Source: an uncultured Pelagibacteraceae bacterium (GTDB lineage: Bacteria; Pseudomonadota; Alphaproteobacteria; Pelagibacterales; Pelagibacteraceae). Taken from it: 64,000 nt of DNA. The DNA is taken from NCBI GenBank assembly GCA_902603555.1, contig CACKVD010000002.1:1-64000 (forward strand). The letters run 5' to 3'. Within the stretch, counting starts at the first letter, position 1, and every line of letters starts with the position of its first letter. The notes under the pieces were generated by a model, which had not been told where the DNA came from, ran no database searches, and was given only the letters and a program-made list of their open reading frames with translations. The translations under genes and the position numbers were made by a program. Below are positions 45,781 through 53,715 of this stretch, in pieces.

Positions 45781-46533
45781 ATGGAAAAAATTAACTTTGA
45801 TTTTAAAAATAGAACTGCTCTTGTTACTGGTGGAGCCCAAGGATTTGGTCTAGATATTGCTAAACGTTTTTTAAATTCAGGTGCAAAGGTAATAATTTGG
45901 GACATAGATCCTAAAATGACAGAAAAAGCTAAGAGAGATTTAGATAACGCGAATTTAAGCTCAAATATTGTAGATATATCTAATTATAAAGAAGTTGAAA
46001 ATTGCATAAAAGAAATAACAAAAAAAACAAATATTGATATTTTAATCAACAATGCTGGAATAACAGGTCCTACAGCATCATTATGGGAATATGATGTGGA
46101 GATGTGGAAAAAAGTTGTTGATATTAACATAATGGGAACTTTCAACTGTTGCAGAACAATAGTGCCCAATATGATTAAAAATAACTACGGTAGAATTGTA
46201 AATGTTGCTTCAGTTGCTGGAAAAGACGGCAATGCTAATGCAAGTGCATATAGTGTTGGAAAAGCAGGAGCTATAGGTCTCACGAAATCTCTAGGTAAAG
46301 AACTTGCTGACAAAAATATAGCAGTTAATGCAATCACACCTGCAGGTGCTAATACTCGAATTTTGGACCAAATGACTAAAGAACATGTCCAAAGAATGCT
46401 TTCCAAGGTACCAAGAGGCAGATTTTTAGAGGTTGAAGAATTCACATCCTTAGTCTGTTGGCTTTCCTCAGAGGAGAATACTTTTTCAACTGCAGCTGTA
46501 TTTGATATAAGTGGTGGTCGTTCGACTTATTAA
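45781..46533 (+). CDS. Short-chain dehydrogenase/reductase (FabG-like)
   Basis: A 250-residue classical SDR. The cofactor loop is TGGAQGFGLDIAK near residue 14, an aspartate follows in IIWDIDPK (hint of NAD preference), NNAG is near 90, the catalytic serine in NVASVAGKDG and Tyr-x3-Lys in AYSVGKAGAIG. It ends in STAAVFDISGGRSTY. It probably oxidises a polyol or hydroxy acid brought in by the neighbouring transporters; the substrate is not known. It starts four bases after the NCS1 permease. Confidence 0.87.
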   Translation: MEKINFDFKNRTALVTGGAQGFGLDIAKRFLNSGAKVIIWDIDPKMTEKAKRDLDNANLSSNIVDISNYKEVENCIKEITKKTNIDILINNAGITGPTASLWEYDVEMWKKVVDINIMGTFNCCRTIVPNMIKNNYGRIVNVASVAGKDGNANASAYSVGKAGAIGLTKSLGKELADKNIAVNAITPAGANTRILDQMTKEHVQRMLSKVPRGRFLEVEEFTSLVCWLSSEENTFSTAAVFDISGGRSTY

Positions 46534-46667
46534 CTTCGAGGCTTCTGCTCAACCATTTTAATATTATTAACTTTAGCTCTACTAAACTTGACATCTTTAG
46601 ACATAATGGGAGCAAAAATCATTATTGACCAGTAAATAAGTAGTATAAAAATGGATATTGTCTTCAT
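46530..46667 (-). CDS. Small membrane or secreted protein, 45 residues
   Basis: A short frame with ATG at 46667 and TAA at 46532-46530. The N-terminus MKTISIFILLIYWSIMIFA is a convincing hydrophobic helix or signal peptide, followed by a basic tail rich in K, R and N. It fills most of an otherwise empty 220-base gap and overlaps the convergent SDR by four bases. No ribosome site is obvious. Such short frames can arise by chance, but the charge and hydrophobicity pattern favours a gene. Confidence 0.5.
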   Translation of the reverse strand: MKTISIFILLIYWSIMIFAPIMSKDVKFSRAKVNNIKMVEQKPRS

Positions 46668-46753
46668 ATTATTGATATAGAACTAAAAGTTGAATTTTGA
46701 ATGTTTAAATTTTGTCAAAATAATGTATTAACAAATTTTTTTAAAAAATATTT

Positions 46754-47404
46754 ATGAAACTTGTATTAAAAACTTTAATAACTTTACTTATAGTTGCCAC
46801 TACCTCTTTAGCAGATGAAATAAAGGTATTTGATTTTACTGAGACTGAGTTTTCTAATTTAGAGGTAAGAAAGGTGAGGGGGGCAGATAATAAAACTAAT
46901 TATACTGTAGGAATCAATGAAAATGGTTCATTTTTAAAATCTGTTGCTGATAACGCCGCCTCAGGTCTAGGTAAAGAAATCAAAATTGACTTAAACAAGA
47001 CACCTTTCATAAATATTACATGGAAAGTTGAGAAAGATTTGTCTGGCATAAAAGAAAATACAAAAAAAGGACACGATTATGCGGCAAGAGTTTTCGTGAT
47101 AAAAAAGACAGGAGCTACACCTTTATCAAATAGAGCAATTAATTATGTTTTTTCAAGTAATAACGATATCGGGTTAAATTGGCCAAGCCCATATACAAAA
47201 AAATCGATAGACTATGTGTTATCAACGACAAAAGAAAACTTAAATGAGTGGGTAACAGTGAAAGCAAATGTAAAAGATGATTTTAAGAGATTTCACAATT
47301 TAGATGTAAATGAATTAGATGGATTGGCTATTATGTCGGATACTGATAATTCAAAAATGAAATCCATCGCTTATTTCCAGAATATTTATTTTTCTACAGA
47401 ATAA
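46754..47404 (+). CDS. Exported DUF3047 protein
   Basis: A 216-residue protein with a signal peptide (about 1-20, LITLLIVATTSLA). The rest is a beta-rich domain with NITWKVEKDLSG, DYAARVFVIKK, AINYVFSSN and DGLAIMSDTDNS, which match DUF3047. No function is known to me for this family; the fold resembles carbohydrate-binding jelly rolls. It is followed 23 bases later by a thioesterase. Periplasmic location is likely. Confidence 0.78.
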   Translation: MKLVLKTLITLLIVATTSLADEIKVFDFTETEFSNLEVRKVRGADNKTNYTVGINENGSFLKSVADNAASGLGKEIKIDLNKTPFINITWKVEKDLSGIKENTKKGHDYAARVFVIKKTGATPLSNRAINYVFSSNNDIGLNWPSPYTKKSIDYVLSTTKENLNEWVTVKANVKDDFKRFHNLDVNELDGLAIMSDTDNSKMKSIAYFQNIYFSTE

Positions 47405-47427
47405 TAATAATTTGATATACTTTTTTT

Positions 47428-47850
47428 ATGCATGAAAATTTCTTTCATAAATTGAAAGTTTATTATGAAGATACTGACTCTGGTGGAGTAGTTTATTATG
47501 CAAATTATTTGAAATTTTTAGAGAGAGCAAGAACTGAAGCTTTGTTTTCAATTGGATATAGTAACAAAAAAATTAAAGATAATTTTAAGTCTTTAATTAT
47601 AGTTAAAGCTTGTAATATTGAATATAAAAAATCTGCTCATTTAGAGGACAAATTAACTGTAAGATCTTTTGTTAAATCTATTACAAAAACATCTTTTTTC
47701 ATGAATCAAATAATTACAAAAGCTGACGATATAATTGTTGAAGCCCAAGTTCATTTAGTTTTTGTTAATACTGATGGAAAGCCAGTTAAAATTCCGGATG
47801 AAATTTATTCTAAATTTAAACCTTATTTTTGTGACACTATTAAAACTTAG
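47428..47850 (+). CDS. ybgC: Hotdog-fold acyl-CoA thioesterase (YbgC / 4-hydroxybenzoyl-CoA thioesterase type)
   Basis: A 140-residue single hotdog-domain protein. KVYYEDTDSGGVVYYANYLKFLERART (residues about 10-36) holds the catalytic aspartate and is the YbgC signature. The family cleaves short or medium acyl-CoA esters and is often next to tol-pal genes; those are not here. It overlaps the convergent uracil-DNA glycosylase by 11 bases, sharing 3' ends with no terminator. Confidence 0.87.
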   Translation: MHENFFHKLKVYYEDTDSGGVVYYANYLKFLERARTEALFSIGYSNKKIKDNFKSLIIVKACNIEYKKSAHLEDKLTVRSFVKSITKTSFFMNQIITKADDIIVEAQVHLVFVNTDGKPVKIPDEIYSKFKPYFCDTIKT

Positions 47851-48520
47851 CAATTTTTTTTGCTTTACGAAATAATTGATTAATCATTGAGGAAGTTACA
47901 ACTTTAGTATTAACATTTCGAGGGCTTGGGTGATAACAAGCTATCAATATTCTACCATCTGGTAATAAATATTTTTTATTATGTTTAAAATAAATTTTTT
48001 GATTAATTTTAAATCTTTTTTTATATATTTTAAGACAATTATCAAAAGCAACTTTTCCAAGGGTTACAATAACTTTTAAATCTTTTAAATAATCAAGCTC
48101 TTTAACAAAATAACTTGAACATGATGTAAGTTCATTTTTCATGGGTTTATCACCTGGTGGTACACATTTTAATATATTAGTTATATATGTAGATTTTAAT
48201 ATTAAACCATCTTTGATATTATTAGAAAAATTTTGATTAGCTATTTTAACTGAATAAAGACTTTTAAATAAAAAATCACCAGATTTATCTCCTGTAAATG
48301 CCCTTCCTGTTCTAGTGCCTCCATGAGTTGCAGGAGCTAAACCAATAATCATAAGTCTAGCATTTGTATCACCGAATCCAGTGACTGGTTTTCCCCAATA
48401 TTTTTCATTTATATTTTGTTTCCTTTTTTCAATTGAAATTTTTTTTATAAAATTAGTTAATCGGGGACATTTTTTACAATTAACTATTGTTTTATTCAAT
48501 TTTTTAAATTTAATATTCAT
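47840..48520 (-). CDS. Uracil-DNA glycosylase, family 5 (UdgB type)
   Basis: A 226-residue uracil-DNA glycosylase-superfamily protein. Motif A reads IGLAPATHGGTRTGRAFTGD (about residue 59), which lacks the polar catalytic Asp/Asn of families 1 and 4 and matches family 5. Four cysteines near the N-terminus (CKKCPRL) and mid-protein (CVPPG, CSSYF) fit a 4Fe-4S cluster, and the C-terminal motif is ACYHPSPRNVNT. It would remove uracil or hypoxanthine from DNA. Its start codon is two bases from a divergent gene's start. Confidence 0.84.
   Translation of the reverse strand: MNIKFKKLNKTIVNCKKCPRLTNFIKKISIEKRKQNINEKYWGKPVTGFGDTNARLMIIGLAPATHGGTRTGRAFTGDKSGDFLFKSLYSVKIANQNFSNNIKDGLILKSTYITNILKCVPPGDKPMKNELTSCSSYFVKELDYLKDLKVIVTLGKVAFDNCLKIYKKRFKINQKIYFKHNKKYLLPDGRILIACYHPSPRNVNTKVVTSSMINQLFRKAKKIAKF
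48487..48516 (+). promoter_or_regulatory. Candidate promoter for the histidine phosphatase gene (leaderless)
   Basis: TTGTTT at 48487-48492 and TAATAT at 48511-48516, spaced 18 bases, would place the transcript start at or beside the ATG at 48523. Both elements lie inside the 5' end of the divergent glycosylase gene. Predicted by eye. Confidence 0.35.
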
Positions 48521-48522
48521 TA

Positions 48523-49080
48523 ATGAGATTATTAAACTTTATTTTAATTATATTTTTAATTTTAACAAATGGAATTAAAGCAGATACAGAATTTCAAGTT
48601 TTAAAAAATCTCAAAAATGGTGGTAATTTAATTTTTATAAGGCATGCTTATGCGCCTGGCGGAGGAGATCCAGATAATTTTGATATCAATGATTGCTCAA
48701 CACAAAGAAATTTAAGTGTAGAAGGCAGAGAACAAGCCAAAAATATTGGAGATTATTTTAAAACAAATCTAATCCCAATCGATAAAGTTATATCAAGTGA
48801 GTGGTGCAGATGTAAAGAAACTGCAGAGATAGCATTTGAAAAATTTGAAACAAACAACTTTCTCAATTCATTCTTTAGTGAAAAATTTTCAAAAAATAGA
48901 ACAAAGCAAATTAAAAATCTTAAAAAATATATAAATGAATGGGATGGTAAAAAGAATTTGGTTTTTGTTACACATTATGTGGTAATTTCTGAAGCACTAA
49001 ATTATGCTCCTAGTTCTGGAGAAATCGTAATTTCTAATATAAGATTAAAAAAAATAGGCAATATAGAAACAGAATATTAA
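48523..49080 (+). CDS. Exported histidine phosphatase-superfamily protein
   Basis: A 185-residue protein with a signal peptide (residues 1-20, FILIIFLILTNGIKA). The catalytic RHA motif is in LIFIRHAYAPGG near residue 40, a second arginine is in SSEWCRCKETA, and the downstream histidine in VFVTHYVVI near 150. It is likely a periplasmic phosphatase of the phosphoglycerate mutase-like fold with unknown substrate. A basic 41-residue gene follows after five bases. Confidence 0.8.
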   Translation: MRLLNFILIIFLILTNGIKADTEFQVLKNLKNGGNLIFIRHAYAPGGGDPDNFDINDCSTQRNLSVEGREQAKNIGDYFKTNLIPIDKVISSEWCRCKETAEIAFEKFETNNFLNSFFSEKFSKNRTKQIKNLKKYINEWDGKKNLVFVTHYVVISEALNYAPSSGEIVISNIRLKKIGNIETEY

Positions 49081-49085
49081 AGATT

Positions 49086-49211
49086 ATGTCATCAAAGAGA
49101 GCAATGAAACAAGCGCAAAAACAAGCTTACGCCAAGCATAGGAGTAATATTACTAACAGTCAATTTGGAACAAGGAAAAGAAACTTTAAAAAAAATAAAA
49201 AAAAAAATTAA
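49086..49211 (+). CDS. Very basic small protein, 41 residues
   Basis: ATG at 49086 to TAA at 49209-49211. The sequence begins MSSKRAMKQAQKQAYAKHR and ends in a lysine/asparagine tail, with about sixteen K or R and no long hydrophobic run. That suggests RNA or ribosome binding, which is inference. It follows the phosphatase gene closely and overlaps the convergent gene by four bases. Below the usual length cut-off, so automated annotation could miss it. Confidence 0.58.
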   Translation: MSSKRAMKQAQKQAYAKHRSNITNSQFGTRKRNFKKNKKKN

Positions 49212-49630
49212 CTTTCTTCTTTAAACTTTTCTATCTTTTTACATGTTGATATTTTTGAAATACCCTCCTCATCATTAAGTACTGTTTTCATAAATATTTC
49301 TTGTTTTCCTTTCTCAAAAAAAATTTGAGTATAAAATTGAGGATAACCATGTTTGTGAGTAAAAATTTTTCCATCTTCTTCATAAATATTTCTCACGTAT
49401 GAATTAGACTTTTTAACACTTAAATCTGTTATTCTATATTTTTGATACGTTTTTTCTTTATAAACGTAGTTTCTAGTCATCATTAATTCATTAAGATTTA
49501 GAATGTACTCATTCTTTAAAAATTCATCTTGTTTGTCATCACAGGCACTCATAATGATTATTTCTGAATTTGAATTCTGAAAAGGCAAAATTATAAAAAA
49601 AAGAAAAACTAGGTATCTAATTTTTTTCAT
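49208..49630 (-). CDS. Secreted protein of unknown function
   Basis: A 140-residue protein starting at ATG 49630 (a TTG four codons upstream is in frame). The N-terminus KKIRYLVFLFFIILPF is a signal peptide with probable cleavage near residue 20. Two cysteines (MSACDDK, STCKKIE) could form a disulfide in the periplasm. I recognise no family. It overlaps the upstream 57-residue membrane protein by 14 bases and the basic small gene at its 3' end. Confidence 0.65.
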   Translation of the reverse strand: MKKIRYLVFLFFIILPFQNSNSEIIIMSACDDKQDEFLKNEYILNLNELMMTRNYVYKEKTYQKYRITDLSVKKSNSYVRNIYEEDGKIFTHKHGYPQFYTQIFFEKGKQEIFMKTVLNDEEGISKISTCKKIEKFKEES

Positions 49631-49790
49631 TCTTCTCAGCAAAAAATATTCCTATCAAAAGAAGAGCTGTCCAACCCAACCCTAAAAGACCCTTTAAAAT
49701 ACTTGTGTCTGCACTCCAGATTTTAAGAACTACAGCTCCAAAAATAAGTCCTATAATGTAGATAATTATTACAATTGAAGTTTTACTCAT
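49617..49790 (-). CDS. Small two-helix membrane protein, 57 residues
   Basis: ATG at 49790 to TAG at 49619-49617. Two hydrophobic helices (about 6-22, IVIIIYIIGLIFGAVV, and 36-50, LGLGWTALLLIGIFF) are joined by a short loop, ending in a charged AEKNEKN tail. It overlaps the DUF1289 gene by eight bases upstream and the secreted-protein gene downstream, so the three minus-strand genes form a tight unit. The clear topology makes it a convincing gene. Confidence 0.7.
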   Translation of the reverse strand: MSKTSIVIIIYIIGLIFGAVVLKIWSADTSILKGLLGLGWTALLLIGIFFAEKNEKN

Positions 49791-50034
49791 TTTTCAAATT
49801 TTTTTTAAATAAAGAAATACCATTTTCAATTTTATATGTATAGGACTCTTCAAAACTTTTTAATTGCCAACCTGTTAACCTCTTTTTAATAATCTTAAGG
49901 TTTTCTTCTTTCCATTCACTAGTTGTATCTTCAATTTTCCAAATTCTTTTTTCCTCATTGCTTCTGCCACAACCGTAGCAATAACCTGTGCTAGGATCAG
50001 TTTTGCAGATACTTATACAAGGTGAAATAATCAT
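49783..50034 (-). CDS. DUF1289 cysteine-rich protein
   Basis: An 83-residue protein with the DUF1289 pattern: SPCISICKTDPSTGYCYGCGR, where four closely spaced cysteines near the N-terminus suggest a metal or Fe-S site, then a tryptophan-bearing helix (RIWKIEDTTSEWK). The family is widespread in proteobacteria and uncharacterised to my knowledge. The C-terminus is longer than in most members. It is the first gene of the minus-strand trio and diverges from tRNA-Leu(UAG). Confidence 0.8.
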   Translation of the reverse strand: MIISPCISICKTDPSTGYCYGCGRSNEEKRIWKIEDTTSEWKEENLKIIKKRLTGWQLKSFEESYTYKIENGISLFKKNLKNE

Positions 50035-50079
50035 TTTATTATTATAAGGGAAATTTAATATAATTTACAATAATTGTCG

Positions 50080-50108
50080 TTGGACAAATAGTTTCAATCA
50101 TATATAAA
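50080..50108 (+). promoter_or_regulatory. Promoter for tRNA-Leu(UAG)
   Basis: TTGGAC (50080-50085) and TATAAA (50103-50108) with 17-base spacing sit 13 bases upstream of the tRNA 5' end. A good sigma-70-like match. The trigger factor gene just downstream could share this transcript. Confidence 0.6.
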
Positions 50109-50121
50109 ACTCTAAATTTGT

Positions 50122-50206
50122 GGGGCGATGGCGGAATTGGTAGACGCGTCGGTCTTAGGAACCGATAGAGCAATCTGTGAAGGTTCGAGTCCTTTTCGCC
50201 CTACCA
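50122..50206 (+). tRNA. tRNA-Leu (anticodon UAG)
   Basis: A class II tRNA of 85 bases. Acceptor GGGGCGA pairs with TCGCCCT (one G-T pair), then A and encoded CCA. The anticodon stem TCGGT/ACCGA holds CTTAGGA with TAG at 50156-50158. A long variable arm and a GGTTCGAGTCC T arm are present. The tig start follows only ten bases later. Confidence 0.96.
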
Positions 50207-50216
50207 TTTAAATTTT

Positions 50217-51647
50217 ATGAAAGTTACAATAGAAAATAAAAAAGGTTTAAACAAAGATCTTAAGATATTCATAGATAAAAAAACTATGAATACTTATATA
50301 GATGAAAAATATGAGGAAATTAAGGGAACTATAAATTTGAAAGGCTTTAGACCAGGAAAAGTTCCGAGAGAAATATTGAAAAGGCAATTTGGAAAAGCAG
50401 TTTATAATGAAGTTTTAGATAAAGTGTTAAAAGAAACATCTACAAAAGCTTTAGAAGAAAATAAAATTAAACCTGCTGGTCAGCCAAAATTAGATCTTAA
50501 AACTTATGGAGAAGATAAGGATTTAGAATATGTCTTATCTGTAACAGAATTACCCAAAGTAGAAATTAAATCTATAGAAAATTTAAAATTTGATGAATAT
50601 ACAGTTAAGATCGATGGAAAAGAAACTGACAAAAGAATTAAAGAAATAGCAAAAAACCAACCAAGTTTTAAAGATGCTAAAGACGCTAAAGCTAAAGAAG
50701 GCGACTTAGTAACATTTGATTATACAGCAACTGTTGATGAAAAACCTTTCAAAGGAAGTGAGGGCAAGAATACTCAGTTAACATTAGGTAAAGATTTATT
50801 CTTAAAAGGTTTTGATAAACAGTTAGTTGGAGTTAAAAATGGTGATGAAAAAGTAGTAGAAGCTACCTTACCAGAAAATTTTCCAGAAAAAAATTTAATT
50901 AATAAAAAAGCAAAATTTAATTGTAAAGTTTTATCAATCAAAATTCCTGAAGAAACTAAAGTTGATGATGATTTTGCAAAAAATTTAGGTGCCAAAGATT
51001 TACAAGATCTTAAATTATTGATTACGAAACAAATTAATGATGAATATAAAAACTCTCTTGATAGACTATCTAAAAATCAAATTTTAAAAGAAATTGAAAA
51101 TTTTAAAGTAAGTGAAATTCCAGAAAATTTAATGGAAGAAGAAATCAAAGTTCTCTCACAAGGCATGTCAGAGGAAGATATAAAAAAAAGTAGAAAAAAT
51201 TTTGAAGAGATAGCAAAAAAAAGAATTAAAGTTGGTTTAATTTTAAATGAATTTGGTGAAAAAAATCAAGTAAAAGTTACAGAACAGGAATTACAATCTG
51301 AAATTCAGAAACAAATTAGAATGATGCCAGGTCAAGAAAAAATGGTTATGGACTTTTATCAAAAGAACCCCTCAGCAGTTGCAAGTTTAAGAGGCACTGT
51401 TTATGAAGATAAAATTATTAACCTTATTAAAGAAAAAGCAAAATCAAATAAAAAAGAAATTACTAAAGATGAAGCTGAAAAAATTTTAAAACAGTCTCAA
51501 AAACAACAACTTGATCAGGAACTCAAAGACCAAAGAAAGCCTGAAAAAAAGGTAGAGTCAAAAAAATCTTCAGCCAACAAAACTAAGCCAAAACCTACAA
51601 AAACCAAACCATCAATTAAAAAAACAAAAAAAGTTAGCAAAAAGTAA
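50217..51647 (+). CDS. tig: Trigger factor
   Basis: A 476-residue ribosome-associated chaperone. The N-terminal ribosome-binding domain contains [18 protein letters not shown] (signature region around residue 42). A FKBP-type prolyl isomerase domain follows at about 155-240 ([17 protein letters not shown]), then the helical C-terminal domain. The last 50 residues form an unusual lysine-rich low-complexity tail. It receives nascent chains at the ribosome exit. It starts a chaperone/protease series with clpP, clpX and lon and lies just after a tRNA. Confidence 0.95.
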   Translation: MKVTIENKKGLNKDLKIFIDKKTMNTYIDEKYEEIKGTINLKGFRPGKVPREILKRQFGKAVYNEVLDKVLKETSTKALEENKIKPAGQPKLDLKTYGEDKDLEYVLSVTELPKVEIKSIENLKFDEYTVKIDGKETDKRIKEIAKNQPSFKDAKDAKAKEGDLVTFDYTATVDEKPFKGSEGKNTQLTLGKDLFLKGFDKQLVGVKNGDEKVVEATLPENFPEKNLINKKAKFNCKVLSIKIPEETKVDDDFAKNLGAKDLQDLKLLITKQINDEYKNSLDRLSKNQILKEIENFKVSEIPENLMEEEIKVLSQGMSEEDIKKSRKNFEEIAKKRIKVGLILNEFGEKNQVKVTEQELQSEIQKQIRMMPGQEKMVMDFYQKNPSAVASLRGTVYEDKIINLIKEKAKSNKKEITKDEAEKILKQSQKQQLDQELKDQRKPEKKVESKKSSANKTKPKPTKTKPSIKKTKKVSKK

Positions 51648-51679
51648 TCTCAAGTTGTATAAGTAAAACGAATCAACTT

Positions 51680-52291
51680 ATGACAAACAAACTATCAGAA
51701 TTTATGAGCAATCTTGTTCCTATGGTTGTTGAACAATCAAATAAAGGTGAGAGGGCATATGACATTTATTCAAGGCTTTTAAAAGAAAGAATTATTTTTT
51801 TAACTGGCCAAATAAATGACAATGTTGCTTCTCTAGTAACGGCTCAACTTTTATTTTTAGAAGCAGAAGATCCAAAAAAAGAAATTTATTTATATATTAA
51901 TAGTCCAGGTGGGTTGGTAACAGCAGGGTTAGGAATTTATGACACTATGCAATATATCAAGCCAGATATTTCTACTTTATGTATAGGTCAAGCTGCTTCA
52001 ATGGGTTCTTTCTTGCTTTCAGCTGGAACCAAGGGAAAAAGATTTTCTTTACCAAACTCTAGGATAATGGTTCATCAACCTTCAGCAGGATTTCAGGGAC
52101 AAGCAACAGATATAGAAATTCATGCAAATGAAGTTTTGGCTTTAAAAAAAAGATTAAATGAAATTTACTCAAAACATACTGGCAAGACAGTTGATGAAAT
52201 TAAGTCAGCTTTGGAAAGAGATAATTTTATGACAGCTGATACAGCAAAATCTTTTGGTCTAATAGATGAAGTAGTAGAGAAAAGATCTTAA
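51680..52291 (+). CDS. clpP: ATP-dependent Clp protease proteolytic subunit
   Basis: A 203-residue ClpP. The catalytic serine is in [14 protein letters not shown] (about 106), the histidine in [15 protein letters not shown] (about 131) and the aspartate in the segment near RDNFMTA. The N-terminus ([23 protein letters not shown]) is typical and would be cleaved after a short propeptide. It forms the tetradecameric chamber that degrades substrates fed by ClpX, encoded next. Spacing from tig is 32 bases. Confidence 0.97.
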   Translation: MTNKLSEFMSNLVPMVVEQSNKGERAYDIYSRLLKERIIFLTGQINDNVASLVTAQLLFLEAEDPKKEIYLYINSPGGLVTAGLGIYDTMQYIKPDISTLCIGQAASMGSFLLSAGTKGKRFSLPNSRIMVHQPSAGFQGQATDIEIHANEVLALKKRLNEIYSKHTGKTVDEIKSALERDNFMTADTAKSFGLIDEVVEKRS

Positions 52292-52379
52292 AACACTACA
52301 TATTGGATTTTAAATATTCTGAACTTGATAAGTATGAGTCATTTATAATAGGATGTGTTAACTGATTCGTTAAAATTTT

Positions 52380-53648
52380 ATGAGCACAAATAATAAAAAT
52401 ATACTTTACTGTTCCTTTTGTGGAAAGAGTCAACATGAAGTCAGAAAGCTTATAGCAGGTCCTACAGTTTTTATCTGTGATGAATGTGTAGAACTTTGTA
52501 TGGATATAATCAAAGAGGAAGGTAAAGATACTTTTGTAAAACATCAAGATGGCTTACCCTCACCAAAAGAAATTTGTACAGTTTTAGATGACTATGTCAT
52601 TGGACAAACTCATGCTAAAAAAGTTTTATCAGTAGCGGTACACAATCATTATAAAAGATTAAATTACGAAAATAAAACTAGTAAAAATGTTGAGCTTGCT
52701 AAATCAAATATTCTTTTAGTTGGACCTACTGGCTGTGGAAAAACTTTATTAGCTCAAACTTTGGCTAGAATTTTGGATGTTCCCTTCACCATGGCTGATG
52801 CTACAACCCTTACTGAAGCGGGATATGTTGGCGAAGATGTAGAAAATATCATTTTAAAATTATTGCAGGCAGCAGATTATAATGTTGAAAAAGCACAAAG
52901 AGGAATCGTATATATTGATGAAGTAGATAAGATAAGCAGAAAATCTGAAAACCCTTCAATTACTAGAGATGTTTCCGGCGAGGGAGTACAACAAGCATTA
53001 CTTAAAATAATGGAAGGAACGATTGCAAGTGTTCCACCTCAAGGAGGAAGAAAACATCCTCAACAAGAATTTTTACAAGTTGATACTACAAATATCTTAT
53101 TTATTTGTGGAGGAGCTTTCGCTGGTTTAGATAAAATTATATCTCAAAGAGACAAAGGAACTTCAATCGGTTTTGGAGCAGATGTTAAAAATACACAAGA
53201 TAAAAAAACTGGTGAATGGATGAAAGGTTTAGAACCAGAAGATTTATTAAAATATGGTTTAATACCAGAATTTATTGGAAGATTACCTATGATCGCAACT
53301 TTGGAAGATTTAGATGAAAAATCTTTAATTAAGATATTACAAGAGCCAAAAAATTCTTTAATGAAACAATATCAAGAATTATTTAAACTTGATGGAGCTA
53401 AGCTTACCTTTAAAGAAAGTGCTTTGAAAGAAATAGCTCTTAAAGCAATAAGAAAAAAAACTGGAGCAAGAGGTTTGAGATCAATATTGGAAAATATTTT
53501 ATTAAAAACTATGTATGATTTACCGAGTGCAGATAATATTGAAGAAGTAATAGTTGATTCAGCTGCAGTAAAAGGCCAATCACAACCAATCGTGGTACAC
53601 GCTAAAACTGACAATAAATCCAAGCCTGGAAAGACATCAGCGGCTTAA
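52380..53648 (+). CDS. clpX: ATP-dependent Clp protease ATPase subunit ClpX
   Basis: A 422-residue AAA+ unfoldase. The N-terminal C4 zinc domain is CSFCGKSQ with CDECVELC (residues 12-43). Walker A GPTGCGKT is near 116, Walker [10 protein letters not shown] near 180, the pore loop and FIGRLP sensor region follow, and ARGLRSILE is in the C-terminal small domain. It unfolds tagged proteins and feeds ClpP. The 88-base gap after clpP holds a TATAAT-like sequence at 52335 but no certain promoter. Confidence 0.97.
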   Translation: MSTNNKNILYCSFCGKSQHEVRKLIAGPTVFICDECVELCMDIIKEEGKDTFVKHQDGLPSPKEICTVLDDYVIGQTHAKKVLSVAVHNHYKRLNYENKTSKNVELAKSNILLVGPTGCGKTLLAQTLARILDVPFTMADATTLTEAGYVGEDVENIILKLLQAADYNVEKAQRGIVYIDEVDKISRKSENPSITRDVSGEGVQQALLKIMEGTIASVPPQGGRKHPQQEFLQVDTTNILFICGGAFAGLDKIISQRDKGTSIGFGADVKNTQDKKTGEWMKGLEPEDLLKYGLIPEFIGRLPMIATLEDLDEKSLIKILQEPKNSLMKQYQELFKLDGAKLTFKESALKEIALKAIRKKTGARGLRSILENILLKTMYDLPSADNIEEVIVDSAAVKGQSQPIVVHAKTDNKSKPGKTSAA

Positions 53649-53693
53649 TAACCTTAATAAATTGGAAAAAGGTATTGCAATATAAATTATTAT

Positions 53694-53715
53694 ATCCATA
53701 TTTAGGGATATGGAT
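53694..53715 (+). promoter_or_regulatory. Inverted repeat enclosing the lon start codon
   Basis: ATCCATAT and ATATGGAT form a perfect eight-base-pair stem with a six-base loop (TTAGGG). The right arm contains the lon ATG at 53710-53712 and the loop the only purine-rich ribosome-site candidate. Folding would hide the start codon. Stems this long are expected by chance in AT-rich DNA. Confidence 0.3.
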
